Below are positions 26,590 through 35,786 of a stretch of 51,070 nucleotides of DNA, piece after piece. Numbering within the stretch: position 1 is the first letter of the stretch; the number at the start of each line of letters is the position of its first letter. Where the stretch lies: assembly GCA_900546495.1 (NCBI GenBank), contig URDN01000014.1, positions 1 through 51,070 of the forward strand, read 5' to 3'. The DNA is from an uncultured Lachnospiraceae bacterium. GTDB taxonomy: Bacteria > Bacillota > Clostridia > Lachnospirales > Lachnospiraceae. The notes beneath the pieces are model-generated. The model was not told the origin of the DNA, searched no databases, and saw nothing but the letters and a program-made list of their open reading frames with translations. Position numbers and translations under genes: made by a program.

Positions 26590-28935
26590 TTACACTATCC
26601 CAACGAACAAGCCAATCAAATGTACCATTAATGCCGCAATCCATGCTATGACACACTGCCAGATGACCACGCCAACTGCCCATTTTGCTCCAAGCTCCCG
26701 CTTAATGGATGCGACAGTTGCAACGCACGGTGTATACAACAAACTGAACACCAGAATGGATGCTGCTGTCAGAGAAGAAATCATAGTTCCTATGCTTCCG
26801 CCAAACAACACTTCCAGCGTGGATACCACACTCTCTTTTGCAATAAATCCGCTGATCAGGGAAGTACAGATCCGCCAGTCTCCCATGCCAAGTGGGCGAA
26901 AAATCGGTACCAAAATGCCGGAAATTGCAGCAAGAATACTGTCGGCAGAATCTGTGACCATATTCATATGCAGATCAAAACTCTGCAGGAACCATACCAC
27001 GATCGTTGCAATAAAAATCACGGAAAAAGCACGCTGCAGGAAATCTTTTGCTTTTTCCCACAAAAGCTGTGTCACGTTTTTCGCTCCCGGCAGACGATAA
27101 TTCGGCAGTTCCATAACAAATGGAACCGGTTCTCCTTTGAATAAGGTTCCTTTATAAAGGAACGCAATTAAAATCCCGACGCCAATACCAAGCAGATACA
27201 GCCCAGTCATGATGAGTCCGCCTTTTTTCGGAAAAAATGCACTGACAAAGAACGAATAAATCGGTAGTTTTGCCGTACAGCTCATAAATGGTGTCAGCAA
27301 AATCGTCATTTTTCGATCCCGCTCACTGGTCAGCGTACGCGTTGCCATAACCGCCGGAACCGTGCATCCAAATCCGATCAGCATCGGTACGATACTTCGA
27401 CCGGAAAGTCCGATTTTTCGCAGCAGTTTATCCATAACGAAAGCGACTCTGGCAATGTAACCGCTATCCTCCATCAGAGACAGGAAAAAGAACAGTGTCA
27501 CGATGATCGGCAGGAAACTTAAAACACTTCCCACTCCGGTAAAAATTCCATCAATCACAAGGCTGTGCATAGCGCTGTTTACATGTGTGGCTGCCATCGC
27601 AGCATTCACAATGGCCGACAATTTATCAATCCCAATTTCAAGCAGTGTCTGTAAACCAGCTCCGATCACATTAAATGTCAGATAAAATACAAGTGCCATG
27701 ATTCCAATAAAACATGGAATTGCCGTATATTTTCCAGTCAGAATCCGGTCGATTTTCTCACTGCGGATGCGTTCTTTGCTCTCCTTTGGTTTTACAACGG
27801 TCTGCTCACACAGACGCTCGATAAAGTCAAAACGCATATCGGCTATTGCAGCGCTTCGATCAACCTCACGCTCCGTCTCCATCTGCTGTACAATATGCTC
27901 CAGCATTTCCCGCTCATTCTGATCCAGTTCCAGCTGTTCCAGGATCAAGGGATCACCCTCGATTGCTTTCGTTGCCGCAAACCGCACCGGAATGGCTGCT
28001 GCCTGCGCATGATCCTCGATCAGATGAATGACTGCATGGATACAGCGGTGTACCGAACCGTTATGATCCGTCTTATCACAAAAATCCTGCCGCAATGGAC
28101 GTTCCTGATATTTTGCAATATGCAGCGCATGGGTGATCAGCTCATCCACGCCCTGATTTTTAGCCGCCGAAATGGGAATCACCGGAACACCAAGCAGTGC
28201 TTCCATTCCATTGATATCAATGGAACCCTGATTGCCAAGCACCTCATCCATCATATTCAATGCCACAACCATTGGAATATCCATTTCCAGCAGCTGCATG
28301 GTCAGATACAGATTACGCTCAATATTTGTCGCATCCAGAATGTTGATGATCGCCTTCGGTTTTTCATCAAGGACAAAATTTCGTGATACAATTTCCTCAC
28401 TGCTGTAAGGTGACATGGAATAAATACCCGGCAGATCCGTCACATCCGTCTCCGGGTGACCCTTGATGGAACCATCTTTTCGGTCAACGGTAACACCAGG
28501 GAAATTTCCAACATGCTGGTTAGATCCCGTCAGCTGATTAAATAATGTTGTCTTTCCGCAGTTCTGATTTCCTACTAACGCATAGGTCAGTATCGTTCCC
28601 TCTGGCAGTGGATTTTCATCTTTTTTCGAATGAAATTTTCCGGTCTCACCAATACCAGGATGCTCAGAGCCAAGTTCCTTTACTGTACGTTTATGTTCGT
28701 TACTTCGCTTTCCAATGGGATCAATTTCAATCTGATCCGCTTCTGCCAGACGCAGCGTCAGCTCATAGCCATGAATCTGAAGCTCCATCGGATCTCCCAT
28801 CGGCGCAAGTTTCACCACTGTTACTTCCGCTCCCGGAATCATTCCCATATCTAAAAAGTGCTGGCGCAGGGCACCTTCGCCGCCTACGGTCTTGATCACT
28901 GCACTCTTACCGATTTCCAATTCTTTTAATGTCAT
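26590..28935 (-). CDS. feoB: Ferrous iron transporter, FeoA-FeoB fusion
   Basis: GTPase-driven Fe(II) uptake protein of the cytoplasmic membrane. Residues 1-74 are a FeoA (SH3-like) domain (MTLKELEIGKSAVIKTVGGE ... LRLAEADQIEI), fused through a charged linker to FeoB. The G domain has G1 GNQNCGKTT (122-130), NFPGVTVDRKDG and G3 DLPGIYS. The core has Gate motifs (FLPIIVTLFFFLSLMEDSGYIARVAFVMD; GFGCTVPAVMATRTL; LLTPFMSCTAKLPIY) and several further spans. The 781 residues make a complete protein. No FeoC is seen. The -10 TATAAT lies near 29000; no clear Fur or DtxR box was found. Confidence 0.95.
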   Translation of the reverse strand: MTLKELEIGKSAVIKTVGGEGALRQHFLDMGMIPGAEVTVVKLAPMGDPMELQIHGYELTLRLAEADQIEIDPIGKRSNEHKRTVKELGSEHPGIGETGKFHSKKDENPLPEGTILTYALVGNQNCGKTTLFNQLTGSNQHVGNFPGVTVDRKDGSIKGHPETDVTDLPGIYSMSPYSSEEIVSRNFVLDEKPKAIINILDATNIERNLYLTMQLLEMDIPMVVALNMMDEVLGNQGSIDINGMEALLGVPVIPISAAKNQGVDELITHALHIAKYQERPLRQDFCDKTDHNGSVHRCIHAVIHLIEDHAQAAAIPVRFAATKAIEGDPLILEQLELDQNEREMLEHIVQQMETEREVDRSAAIADMRFDFIERLCEQTVVKPKESKERIRSEKIDRILTGKYTAIPCFIGIMALVFYLTFNVIGAGLQTLLEIGIDKLSAIVNAAMAATHVNSAMHSLVIDGIFTGVGSVLSFLPIIVTLFFFLSLMEDSGYIARVAFVMDKLLRKIGLSGRSIVPMLIGFGCTVPAVMATRTLTSERDRKMTILLTPFMSCTAKLPIYSFFVSAFFPKKGGLIMTGLYLLGIGVGILIAFLYKGTLFKGEPVPFVMELPNYRLPGAKNVTQLLWEKAKDFLQRAFSVIFIATIVVWFLQSFDLHMNMVTDSADSILAAISGILVPIFRPLGMGDWRICTSLISGFIAKESVVSTLEVLFGGSIGTMISSLTAASILVFSLLYTPCVATVASIKRELGAKWAVGVVIWQCVIAWIAALMVHLIGLFVGIV

Positions 28936-29049
28936 AATGTTTTATTTTCCTCTTATGTATTTTCACACGATAGTTCGCATGTTTTTTTGATAAATCTTTT
29001 TCATTATAACACTTTTTTGATATTTTTTAATCATTAAAAGCGAAGATAT

Positions 29050-29098
29050 GCAAAAAAGGCAGAATGTAATATTTTTCATACCACATCCTGCCTTCGTT
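29050..29098 (-). terminator. Terminator after the small membrane-protein gene
   Basis: AAGGCAGAATG and CATCCTGCCTT form a stem with one mismatch; on the minus strand a run of T follows. Confidence 0.75.
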
Positions 29099-29143
29099 TT
29101 AGCAATCCCACCGATATTTTTTCCGTTTTCATATCATTTTTCT

Positions 29144-29671
29144 CTATTTTCTGCACAGTTTCAAAATTCTTGGTCGATTATACCGCTGCATAATAGCAAA
29201 TAAAAGATCCATTAATGCTGACAATACTGATGTGATTAAAAACACCCAGAATGCACCAAATGCCGGAACTGTAAACAATGGAAGAAAACTGAATATCACA
29301 ATCACTTCATGACTTACTTCTGCCTGGCACATAGCTCCTGCAATTTCTTCCGGTGTATGTAATCTCAGGTCAAAATAGCTCGGCTCATAAGTCGGCATCT
29401 TATTTTTCCATTGCTTTACATGTAGCTTCTGGTATAATTTCTTTTCCCATTTTTTCTGCTGATACCATTTTCGAGACAGATTTGCCCGATTGTGCATAGC
29501 ATGACTGAAAATCCCTGCCACCGCATAACGCATGACAAAATGATAGCTGATCGTTCCCGCCGTGATAGCCAGTGACAGCAGCACTCCATTTTCCATTGTC
29601 CTATATAAAATTGTAAATATGATAGTTGCCAGAACAACAAGTACCGTTGTGGATTTCATGACTTTTTTCAC
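29144..29671 (-). CDS. Small membrane protein, similar to the CrtO-type acyltransferase family
   Basis: A 175-residue membrane protein with two N-terminal spans (STTVLVVLATIIFTILYR; GVLLSLAITAGTISYHFVMRY) and two C-terminal spans (EVIVIFSFLPLFTVPAFG; FWVFLITSVLSALMDLLFAI). The centre carries KKLYQKLHVKQWKNKMP followed by a conserved-looking CQAEVSHE. That layout resembles the family annotated as glycosyl-4,4'-diaponeurosporenoate acyltransferase, but no carotenoid genes are nearby, so that function should not be assumed. The start is a GTG at 29671 after AAAGGA; an ATG at 29659 is possible. Function unknown. Confidence 0.6.
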   Translation of the reverse strand: MKKVMKSTTVLVVLATIIFTILYRTMENGVLLSLAITAGTISYHFVMRYAVAGIFSHAMHNRANLSRKWYQQKKWEKKLYQKLHVKQWKNKMPTYEPSYFDLRLHTPEEIAGAMCQAEVSHEVIVIFSFLPLFTVPAFGAFWVFLITSVLSALMDLLFAIMQRYNRPRILKLCRK

Positions 29672-29704
29672 AGTGGTAAATTCCTTTAAATCTTTCTTAT
29701 TCTC

Positions 29705-29782
29705 TGCAGTAAAGCAGATATTCGCAATCCTCTTTTACTACTTGCTCATGAACGCAGTCTCTTTACTGCCTGCGTTCATACT
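29705..29782. repeat. ATTCGCAATC...GCTCAT repeat with hairpin
   Basis: The core ATTCGCAATCC...CTACTTGCTCATG (29720-29750) is followed by a hairpin ATGAACGCAG / CTGCGTTCAT. GCAGTAAA before the core pairs with TTTACTGC within the hairpin loop. Upstream of the small membrane-protein gene. Confidence 0.6.
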
Positions 29783-29854
29783 ATCACGCAAAAAGATTCC
29801 CCGCAAGTTTTAGATACCTTCCATCATTTTTTAACTCACAGATATGATGCTTAG

Positions 29855-30054
29855 CTGACACGCAGCGCCGTCGTAGACGAAAAATCCATATACTTCACTA
29901 TGTAGATAGAAAAATCCGGCAATTTTTTCTCAGGGAGCGATTGCTGGCGATCAACTGGCACGCAACGCCGTCGTGGATGAAAAATCCATATTCTTCACTG
30001 TGTAAATAGAGAAATCCGGCAATTTTTTCTCAGGGAGCGATTGCTAGCGACCGA
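29855..30054. repeat. Direct tandem repeat of 100 bases
   Basis: 29855-29954 and 29955-30054 are two units of exactly 100 bases differing at about 11 positions. Each ends with CAGGGAGCGATTGCT. The second unit supplies the left arm of the terminator at 30009-30075. No gene is present between 29672 and 30116; this repeat and the 29.7 kb element are what the gap holds. Confidence 0.8.
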
Positions 30055-30075
30055 GACAAAATAGCCGGATTTCTC
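30009..30075 (-). terminator. Terminator after the OYE-type gene
   Basis: GAGAAATCCGGC (30009-30020) and GCCGGATTTCTC (30064-30075) pair perfectly. The inside has the GTCTC / GAGAAAA and AGCAATCGCT modules seen in the other shared-loop terminators. No long T run follows. Confidence 0.6.
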
Positions 30076-30116
30076 TTTATTTATTAAAGTATATTTTTCA
30101 TCCACACAAGCAAGAT

Positions 30117-32135
30117 TTACTCCTGGATATATGCCACAGATTCCTCACTTGCTCCAACTTTCAGTGCTGCAATATAACCCGTTCTGGTACACTGATCTAC
30201 CTTACCCGGGTGAATTGCATCACCGATCACATACACACTTGCATCCCCGGCCGCTTCTTTCAACGCACTGTAATCCACCGACTTCATGCCAAGTGCATAC
30301 AATACCGTATCTGCCTCAAGTTCCTGCACACCGTCTGCATTTTCGATCTTCACGCTGTTCGGTGTGATCTCCAGACACTTTGTTTTTGGAAGCATGGTCA
30401 TATTATTTTTCTCCATCTCCCATACAAGTGCTTCTCGATACATACCAAAGGATTCATTTGCCACGCGGTCAAGCATCTCTACTACGGTTACTTCATGACC
30501 TGTTTTCTGCAGATACAGACCTGTCTCGCAGCCAACCAGACCGCCACCGATCATAACAACTTTTTTGCCCGGCTCACAGGTTCCATCGTATACGGACATT
30601 GCCTGATGTGCATGTTCAATACCATTGATTGGCGGACATGCCGGAACAGAACCGGTTGCAAGGATTACCGCATCTGGTGCAAATTCTTTGATAAATTCCG
30701 GTGTCACTTCTGTATTCATAAGAATTTCCACGTCATGACGTTTTACCTCGCGGATCATCATATCTTTGAAATTGCGAAGGTCTGGTTTGTCGATATCTAC
30801 ATCCGTAAAATACAAAAGTCCGCCAAGCTTGTCTGATTTTTCAGCCAGTGTTACTTTATGACCACGCTCTGCCGCTGTGATTGCCGCCTGAATACCTGCG
30901 ATACCGCCGCCTACGATCAGAACCTTCTGAGAACCTTTTTCTGCTGCCGGAAGCTGATCGATATCAAATGGTAAGTGAGCCATTGGGTTAATGGTACAAT
31001 GACCTACATAAAGTGCAAGCTGCTCACTGGTAAACGGCAGATCATCATATCCTTCCTCCGGAGATCCTGGGAAACATTTATAACATCTTAAACAACGGCG
31101 GATCTGAGCCTCATCACCATCCATACATTTCTGTGCGAAATTCGGATCTGCCAGCATCTGACGTCCGAAAATTGCAAAATCAATCTTGCCATCTGCGATT
31201 GCCTGATCTACCTGCTCCGGAGAATTGATACCACCAACCGCACCAACCGGCAGAGATGTATATTTCTTAATGATAGAAGCAGGTTCAATATTCAGTCCAT
31301 GCTCATGGAACATACTGGACTCTGTACCGGATTTTACAGATTCCTCATAAATACCACAGGTAACATGTACGGATGTGATATACTGTTCTACCATTTGAAT
31401 GAATCTTCCGGTCTCCTCCGGTGTAATTCCTCCCGGCTGATGGTCTGTTCCGTCGATACGAAGTTCAAACAGAAAATCCGGTCCGACAGCTTCACGGATT
31501 GCTTTACAGATCTGAATCGGAAATTTTGCACGATTCTCCAGAGATCCGCCATATTCATCGGTTCGAGTATTCATTAACGGGGAAAGGAACTGTGTAAAAA
31601 TAAATCCATGTCCTCCATGAACGAGAATACCGTCAAATCCTGCTTTCTGCATATAAGTAGCAGCTACAGCAAAATCATTTGCAATACGATCCATATCGTC
31701 TTTTGTCATTGCACGAACCGGAACACCTGCGGAGTTTGTACAGGCCACCGGACCGATTGCTTCCTGCTGATCATTAAAAGGAACTTTTTCTTTTCCACAG
31801 TGAACCAGTTCAGCCAGTGCGATACAATCATGTTTTTTGATGCGGTCTGCATATGTTTTTACCGCGTTGAATGTATCCATATCTTCTTCCGGTTTTGCAA
31901 AATCAAATGGTTTGAATCCTGGGATACGTACTGCATCGCGAAAGTTAATATCTGTCTCACCAAGAATGACACAGGCATTTCCGCCTTTTGCAGGTCCTTC
32001 CAATTTTCGATAGGAAACCTCTGCTGCCATCGGATTCTGTGCCACAAGGCTGAATGCCATCGGTGCACTTACAATACGATTTTTGTAAACTCTGTTGCCG
32101 ACTTTCATCGGACTTAATAAATGTGTAAATGCCAT
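30117..32135 (-). CDS. Old Yellow Enzyme-type Fe-S flavoenzyme, 2,4-dienoyl-CoA reductase-like
   Basis: Modular reductase passing electrons from NAD(P)H through FAD and an Fe-S cluster to FMN. N-terminal TIM barrel 1-340: LLSPMKVGNRVYKNRIVSAP, HGGHG (173-177) followed by FIFTQFLSPLMNTRTDEYGG, and GAVGGINSPEQ. Cluster cysteines are at 348, 351, 354 and 380, with a longer gap before the fourth than usual. C-terminal Rossmann folds carry VLIVGGGIAGIQAAITAAE and VVMIGGGLVGCETGLYL. At 672 residues it is normal for the dienoyl-CoA reductase/BaiCD family. Its upstream partner is a flavodoxin-fold reductase with a divergent LysR. Substrate unknown: an alkene-type gut substrate such as a plant phenolic or steroid is inference only. 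Confidence 0.85.
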   Translation of the reverse strand: MAFTHLLSPMKVGNRVYKNRIVSAPMAFSLVAQNPMAAEVSYRKLEGPAKGGNACVILGETDINFRDAVRIPGFKPFDFAKPEEDMDTFNAVKTYADRIKKHDCIALAELVHCGKEKVPFNDQQEAIGPVACTNSAGVPVRAMTKDDMDRIANDFAVAATYMQKAGFDGILVHGGHGFIFTQFLSPLMNTRTDEYGGSLENRAKFPIQICKAIREAVGPDFLFELRIDGTDHQPGGITPEETGRFIQMVEQYITSVHVTCGIYEESVKSGTESSMFHEHGLNIEPASIIKKYTSLPVGAVGGINSPEQVDQAIADGKIDFAIFGRQMLADPNFAQKCMDGDEAQIRRCLRCYKCFPGSPEEGYDDLPFTSEQLALYVGHCTINPMAHLPFDIDQLPAAEKGSQKVLIVGGGIAGIQAAITAAERGHKVTLAEKSDKLGGLLYFTDVDIDKPDLRNFKDMMIREVKRHDVEILMNTEVTPEFIKEFAPDAVILATGSVPACPPINGIEHAHQAMSVYDGTCEPGKKVVMIGGGLVGCETGLYLQKTGHEVTVVEMLDRVANESFGMYREALVWEMEKNNMTMLPKTKCLEITPNSVKIENADGVQELEADTVLYALGMKSVDYSALKEAAGDASVYVIGDAIHPGKVDQCTRTGYIAALKVGASEESVAYIQE

Positions 32136-32271
32136 AATTCTATGCTCCTCTTCTTTTTCCTGTTATTTAATCACATCCATAATAAATACATAAGGAATTG
32201 ATTCTTTTCTGTTATATTTTTTTTGTAAATAAATCTTTCTTAATGAATATTTCTGCAAAAATCACACAGAA

Positions 32272-33219
32272 CTAATCCAGTTCCGGGAATTTCAGTTCTT
32301 TATATTTTGGCAGTTTTGCTGCAACTTCTTCCCTTTTCTTTGGATCCATGAAGAATCCGCCCTGTGTCTCCGCAATCTCATCACAGTGAACGCCACGGCC
32401 TTCCTCAGTGGTTCGATCACGCTCCAATCCATTTGCTGCAATAACAAATTTCCATTTTCCGTCCGGAGTACGCTCCAGATCTCCACCTGCACCACACACC
32501 GTACATTCAATCGGATACTGCAGTCCTTTCCACTGCGGCTCACCCAGACACAGTGAATTGCTGTGGCAGTTCGGGCACCATCCATAATCCGGATCTCCCA
32601 GCCATTTTCGTTCTTCCGGTTTTGTATTAAGCGCTTCCATGACATTTTTACCGATTTCTCTTGCCCGGGCAATTTTTTCATCATATAGAAGGACCTGTCC
32701 AGGAGCCGGGACCTGTGTGGCCATATACATATCCACGATCTTGAAACTGTTTGTAAATGTGGTTGCCTGCATGCACTCCAGTGCCATAGACTGCCAGGAA
32801 CGGGTAGAACCACCTACTGCAATCAGCGCCCCCACACGATCTCTCGGCTCAATTGCCCCGATTTTGGTCAAAAATGCTGATTCATACGCCAGATTTCTGT
32901 GCATAAATTTCAAAAATAAGGATGACGGCATAAGATCATACGTCGGTGCGGAAAAAATAACTGCATCCTGATTCAGCATCACATCCATAATCTTCTTTTT
33001 GTCATCTGCATTATCCAGGGAACATCCGGTATATTTTCCCATGGACATACCCATTGTACAGGATGTACATCCATTACAGTCAATAATGTTGTAATCCTTT
33101 AAATTAATCATTCGGACCTCTGCCCCCATCTCCTGACAGACAAGCAGTGCTTCTTTTAATAAAATTTCTGAATTACTGTTTTTTCTTCCGGCTGTTACAC
33201 CCATAACCTGAAATGCCAT
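32272..33219 (-). CDS. Flavodoxin-fold NAD(P)H:FMN reductase with C-terminal zinc-ribbon
   Basis: Residues 1-190 are a flavodoxin-like domain (GVTAGRKNSNSEILLKEAL, the Cys group CNGCTSCTMGMSMGKYTGC, FSAPTYDLMPSSLFLKFMHR, IAVGGSTRSWQSMALECMQ). The C-terminal ~100 residues hold two CxxC pairs (WCPNCHSN and ECTVCGAGG), suggesting a zinc ribbon or rubredoxin-like site. The whole is 315 residues, longer than simple family members. The gene stands 136 bases before the OYE-type gene on the same strand and divergent from LysR. This context suggests an electron-transfer partner or second reductase for the same substrate. RBS AGGAGG. Confidence 0.8.
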   Translation of the reverse strand: MAFQVMGVTAGRKNSNSEILLKEALLVCQEMGAEVRMINLKDYNIIDCNGCTSCTMGMSMGKYTGCSLDNADDKKKIMDVMLNQDAVIFSAPTYDLMPSSLFLKFMHRNLAYESAFLTKIGAIEPRDRVGALIAVGGSTRSWQSMALECMQATTFTNSFKIVDMYMATQVPAPGQVLLYDEKIARAREIGKNVMEALNTKPEERKWLGDPDYGWCPNCHSNSLCLGEPQWKGLQYPIECTVCGAGGDLERTPDGKWKFVIAANGLERDRTTEEGRGVHCDEIAETQGGFFMDPKKREEVAAKLPKYKELKFPELD

Positions 33220-33469
33220 ACCAACTTTTCCTCCTACATTTTCTGTTAAAATTTAGGCGTTGCAGCAGACAAAAATCTGCAATTCTACCCGCCCGTTTTT
33301 TTATTTACACCTAACCTCTTTTGTGTTACATTAATTCTAACATGAAGATTTTTATTTGTGAAATTCAGATATTTTTGCATTATTGATAAAAATATTTTAT
33401 AACTGATTGTGAATATTATTTGAGCTATCTATCATAAAGAATATTTACACCATCAGACTGGAGGTATTT
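33220..33469. promoter_or_regulatory. Divergent control region between reductase unit and LysR gene
   Basis: A 250-base AT-rich spacer that must hold the promoters of both units. An imperfect AT palindrome, ATAAAAATATTTTAT (33386-33400), about 70 bases before the LysR start, is a candidate LysR-type T-N11-A site. No -35/-10 pair could be assigned firmly. Confidence 0.4.
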
Positions 33470-34375
33470 ATGGATCAGAAACAACTGGCTTATTTTGTCT
33501 CTGTTGCCAAATATCGCAACTTTTCCCGGGCAGCCCAGGATTTTTATTTGACACAGCCCGCCATCAGTCACCAGATTAAAATGTTGGAAAAAGAACTGGA
33601 GACGGAGCTTTTCGTTCGAAACACAAAAAAAGTGGCTCTTACAGACAGTGGTGAACTGTTCCTGGAAGATGCGAAAATTATTCTGGATGCTATGGACCAG
33701 GCCAAGCAGAAACTTTCCCTGGCAAAAGAGCATCCTTCCGTGCTGCGCATCAGCCATCTGTCCGCTCCGACCCATCAGTTTTTACCGGATGTTGTAAATC
33801 AGTTCCACATTCTCTATCCGCATGTAAAAATCAAACTGATACGGCAGGACGCTTTACAGATTTCAGAATCTGCCTCCCGGCAGGATGCGGATATTTATTT
33901 TTCCATGCTGCCGGATCTGCAGCAAATTGCCTCCCTGGATGTCAAAAAAATCCAGTCGGATTCCTTCTGTCTGGTTACCCGTAAAGATCACCCGGCACTG
34001 CAGAAGATGATCCTGGATTATGACAAACTGGCCAGTGAACCGTTTCTGGTTTTTCATCCGGAACATGCCCGATATATGAATCAGCGCATTATGGAACTGT
34101 GTGTGCAAATTGGATTTCATCCCCGCATCACGGAACAGTTTGACCTGTATGAGAATCTATTGCAGGCAGTGGAAGCCGGCACCGGAATCTCCATCCTGCC
34201 TTATCGCAGCCGCAGTTATATGCATGCCAATAATCTTGCTTTCACTTTACTGGATGGAAGCAATGATACACTGGATCTGGCCATCGCCTGGGAACATGAA
34301 ATAACTAATCCGACGGTACCACTCTTTCTGGAAGTTTTCCGCAAATATATGCAGGAACACCCCGAATATTTTTAA
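33470..34375 (+). CDS. LysR-family transcriptional regulator
   Basis: DNA-binding regulator, 301 residues. The winged helix-turn-helix is at the N-terminus (MDQKQLAYFVSVAKYRNFSR, AAQDFYLTQPAISHQIKMLE, ELETELFVRNTKKVALTDSG), and the effector-binding domain has the expected periplasmic-binding-like layout (LRISHLSAPTHQFLPDVVNQF; VEAGTGISILPYRS). The ATG follows GGAGG. It is the first rightward gene, divergent from the flavodoxin/OYE pair, so it probably controls that pair and itself. The inducer is unknown. Confidence 0.9.
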   Translation: MDQKQLAYFVSVAKYRNFSRAAQDFYLTQPAISHQIKMLEKELETELFVRNTKKVALTDSGELFLEDAKIILDAMDQAKQKLSLAKEHPSVLRISHLSAPTHQFLPDVVNQFHILYPHVKIKLIRQDALQISESASRQDADIYFSMLPDLQQIASLDVKKIQSDSFCLVTRKDHPALQKMILDYDKLASEPFLVFHPEHARYMNQRIMELCVQIGFHPRITEQFDLYENLLQAVEAGTGISILPYRSRSYMHANNLAFTLLDGSNDTLDLAIAWEHEITNPTVPLFLEVFRKYMQEHPEYF

Positions 34376-34505
34376 ACATCGGATACATTCGAGTATTATC
34401 TGTACATTGATTTACAGATTCCATGCATCTTAAAATGTATTTCATTATCATTTGAATATAAATTTTTATTCTATATACGTGTTTTTTACCTGGGAGGACT
34501 TCAAT

Positions 34506-35612
34506 ATGAATGCAAAACAAAACATTATGAACGTCGCCGTTGTCGGCTGCGGCGCGATCAGCGATATTTATCTTGAAAATATGATTCACCGCTTTGACAA
34601 TTTGAATGTCATTGCATGCTGCGCAAACCATCCGGAACACGCAAAAGAAAAGGCAGAAAAATATGGGATTCTGGCTTGTACTTACAAAGAAATCCTAGCT
34701 GATCCATCCATTGATATGATTGTCATTCTGACACCGGCACCGACCCATGAAGTCCTGATCCGTCAGGCTCTGGAATCCGGAAAACATGTGTATACAGAAA
34801 AGACAATGACTTTGTCTGCAAAAACTGCCAAAGCGTTGCAGGAACTGGCAGTTGCAAAAAATCTTTCTCTGGGCTCCGCACCGGATACTTTTCTGGGTGC
34901 AGCGTTACAGACTGCCGGAAAAGCAATTGATGACGGATTGATCGGAGAAGTAACTTCATTTGATATTTGTGCAAACCGTGATCTGGATTATCTCGCCGGA
35001 TTATCACAGTTTCTGTGTATGCCGGGCGGCGGCATCTGCTATGATTACAGCGTATATCATCTGACTGCCCTGATCAGTTTACTTGGCCCGGTGGATTCGG
35101 TATCTGCAATCGTTCGAAATCTTGCACCAGAGCGAATCAGTACCTTTCCAGACAGTCCGACTTACGGAAAAACGATTTCCTATCCAAATGAAAGTCAGGT
35201 ATTTTCTATTCTGAAACTGGAAAACGGCATTGCCGGAACGCTCTCTGTCAACGGTGACAGTACCATTCAGGATCAGGCACATTTTATGATTTATGGGAAA
35301 AAGGGAATACTGAAACTGAGCGATCCGAATACCTTCGGTGGTGATGTGATCTATCTGCCTGCACAGAAAGATTTTAAAGACCATCCCGCTCCACAGATTC
35401 TGAATTATGGATTTTCCTATAGTGAAAACAGTCGTGGTCTTGGACCTTCTGAAATGGCAGATGCGATTTTTGAAAAACGTACCAATCGTGCAAATGCAGA
35501 ACTTGCCGTGCATGTGCTGGATGTGATTGATCATATGGTGGAAAGCAGTGAAAAATGTGCTTTTGTACAGGTGGATTCTACCTGTACACGACCGGAACCG
35601 ATGCCTCTCTGA
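34506..35612 (+). CDS. Gfo/Idh/MocA family oxidoreductase
   Basis: NAD(P)-dependent sugar- or inositol-type dehydrogenase. Rossmann domain: VAVVGCGAISDIYLENMI, then MIVILTPAPTHEVLIRQALESGKHVYTEKTM, where the usual EKP reads EKT. The C-terminal domain contains PGGGICYDYSVYHLTALISLLG, matching the family's substrate region. I start at the ATG at 34506, preceded by GGGAGGACTTCAAT, rather than at the in-frame ATG at 34452, which adds a hydrophobic stretch with no ribosome binding site. This gives 368 residues. It follows LysR by 130 bases. Substrate unknown. Confidence 0.88.
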   Translation: MNAKQNIMNVAVVGCGAISDIYLENMIHRFDNLNVIACCANHPEHAKEKAEKYGILACTYKEILADPSIDMIVILTPAPTHEVLIRQALESGKHVYTEKTMTLSAKTAKALQELAVAKNLSLGSAPDTFLGAALQTAGKAIDDGLIGEVTSFDICANRDLDYLAGLSQFLCMPGGGICYDYSVYHLTALISLLGPVDSVSAIVRNLAPERISTFPDSPTYGKTISYPNESQVFSILKLENGIAGTLSVNGDSTIQDQAHFMIYGKKGILKLSDPNTFGGDVIYLPAQKDFKDHPAPQILNYGFSYSENSRGLGPSEMADAIFEKRTNRANAELAVHVLDVIDHMVESSEKCAFVQVDSTCTRPEPMPL

Positions 35613-35786
35613 TAGTTGAAAATTAAACGAATATTGGCAATCCTTTCTTGCTGCTTGATCATAACCAAATAGCTACTAGTAAAGCGGACATTCGCAATCT
35701 GCTTTCGCTACTTGCTCTTTTACTGAAATAAATGATGTTGGGGGCAAAAGATGCCATACGAATTGTTCCATAAGGAGGAATTTATT
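35613..35786. repeat. Two ATTCGCAATC-type repeat copies in tandem
   Basis: A diverged copy (ATTGGCAATCC...GATCATAACC, 35632-35666) is followed by a close copy (ATTCGCAATCTGCTTTCGCT and ACTTGCTC, 35690-35717). AGTAAAGCGGAC precedes the second, as at 40358-40367. They lie between the Gfo/Idh and YitT genes, in the only rightward gene group. Confidence 0.65.

Noticed and set aside
29144..29671. Carotenoid (staphyloxanthin-type) biosynthesis gene
   Set aside because: Only weak family resemblance, and no crtM, crtN or other carotenoid genes in the window.
29855..30054. CRISPR array
   Set aside because: Only two long tandem units with no spacers and no cas genes.
30117..32135. Bilirubin reductase (BilR)
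   Set aside because: It is in the right broad family with a flavodoxin-like partner, but the active-site loop reads HGGHG, as in ordinary dienoyl-CoA-reductase-like OYEs, rather than the HGDR motif I recall for BilR. The regulator is LysR and the domain layout is general.
30117..33219. Part of a bile-acid 7-dehydroxylation (bai) operon
   Set aside because: The OYE-type protein resembles BaiCD/BaiH in layout, but none of the other bai genes (ligase, transferase, transporter, dehydratase) is nearby.
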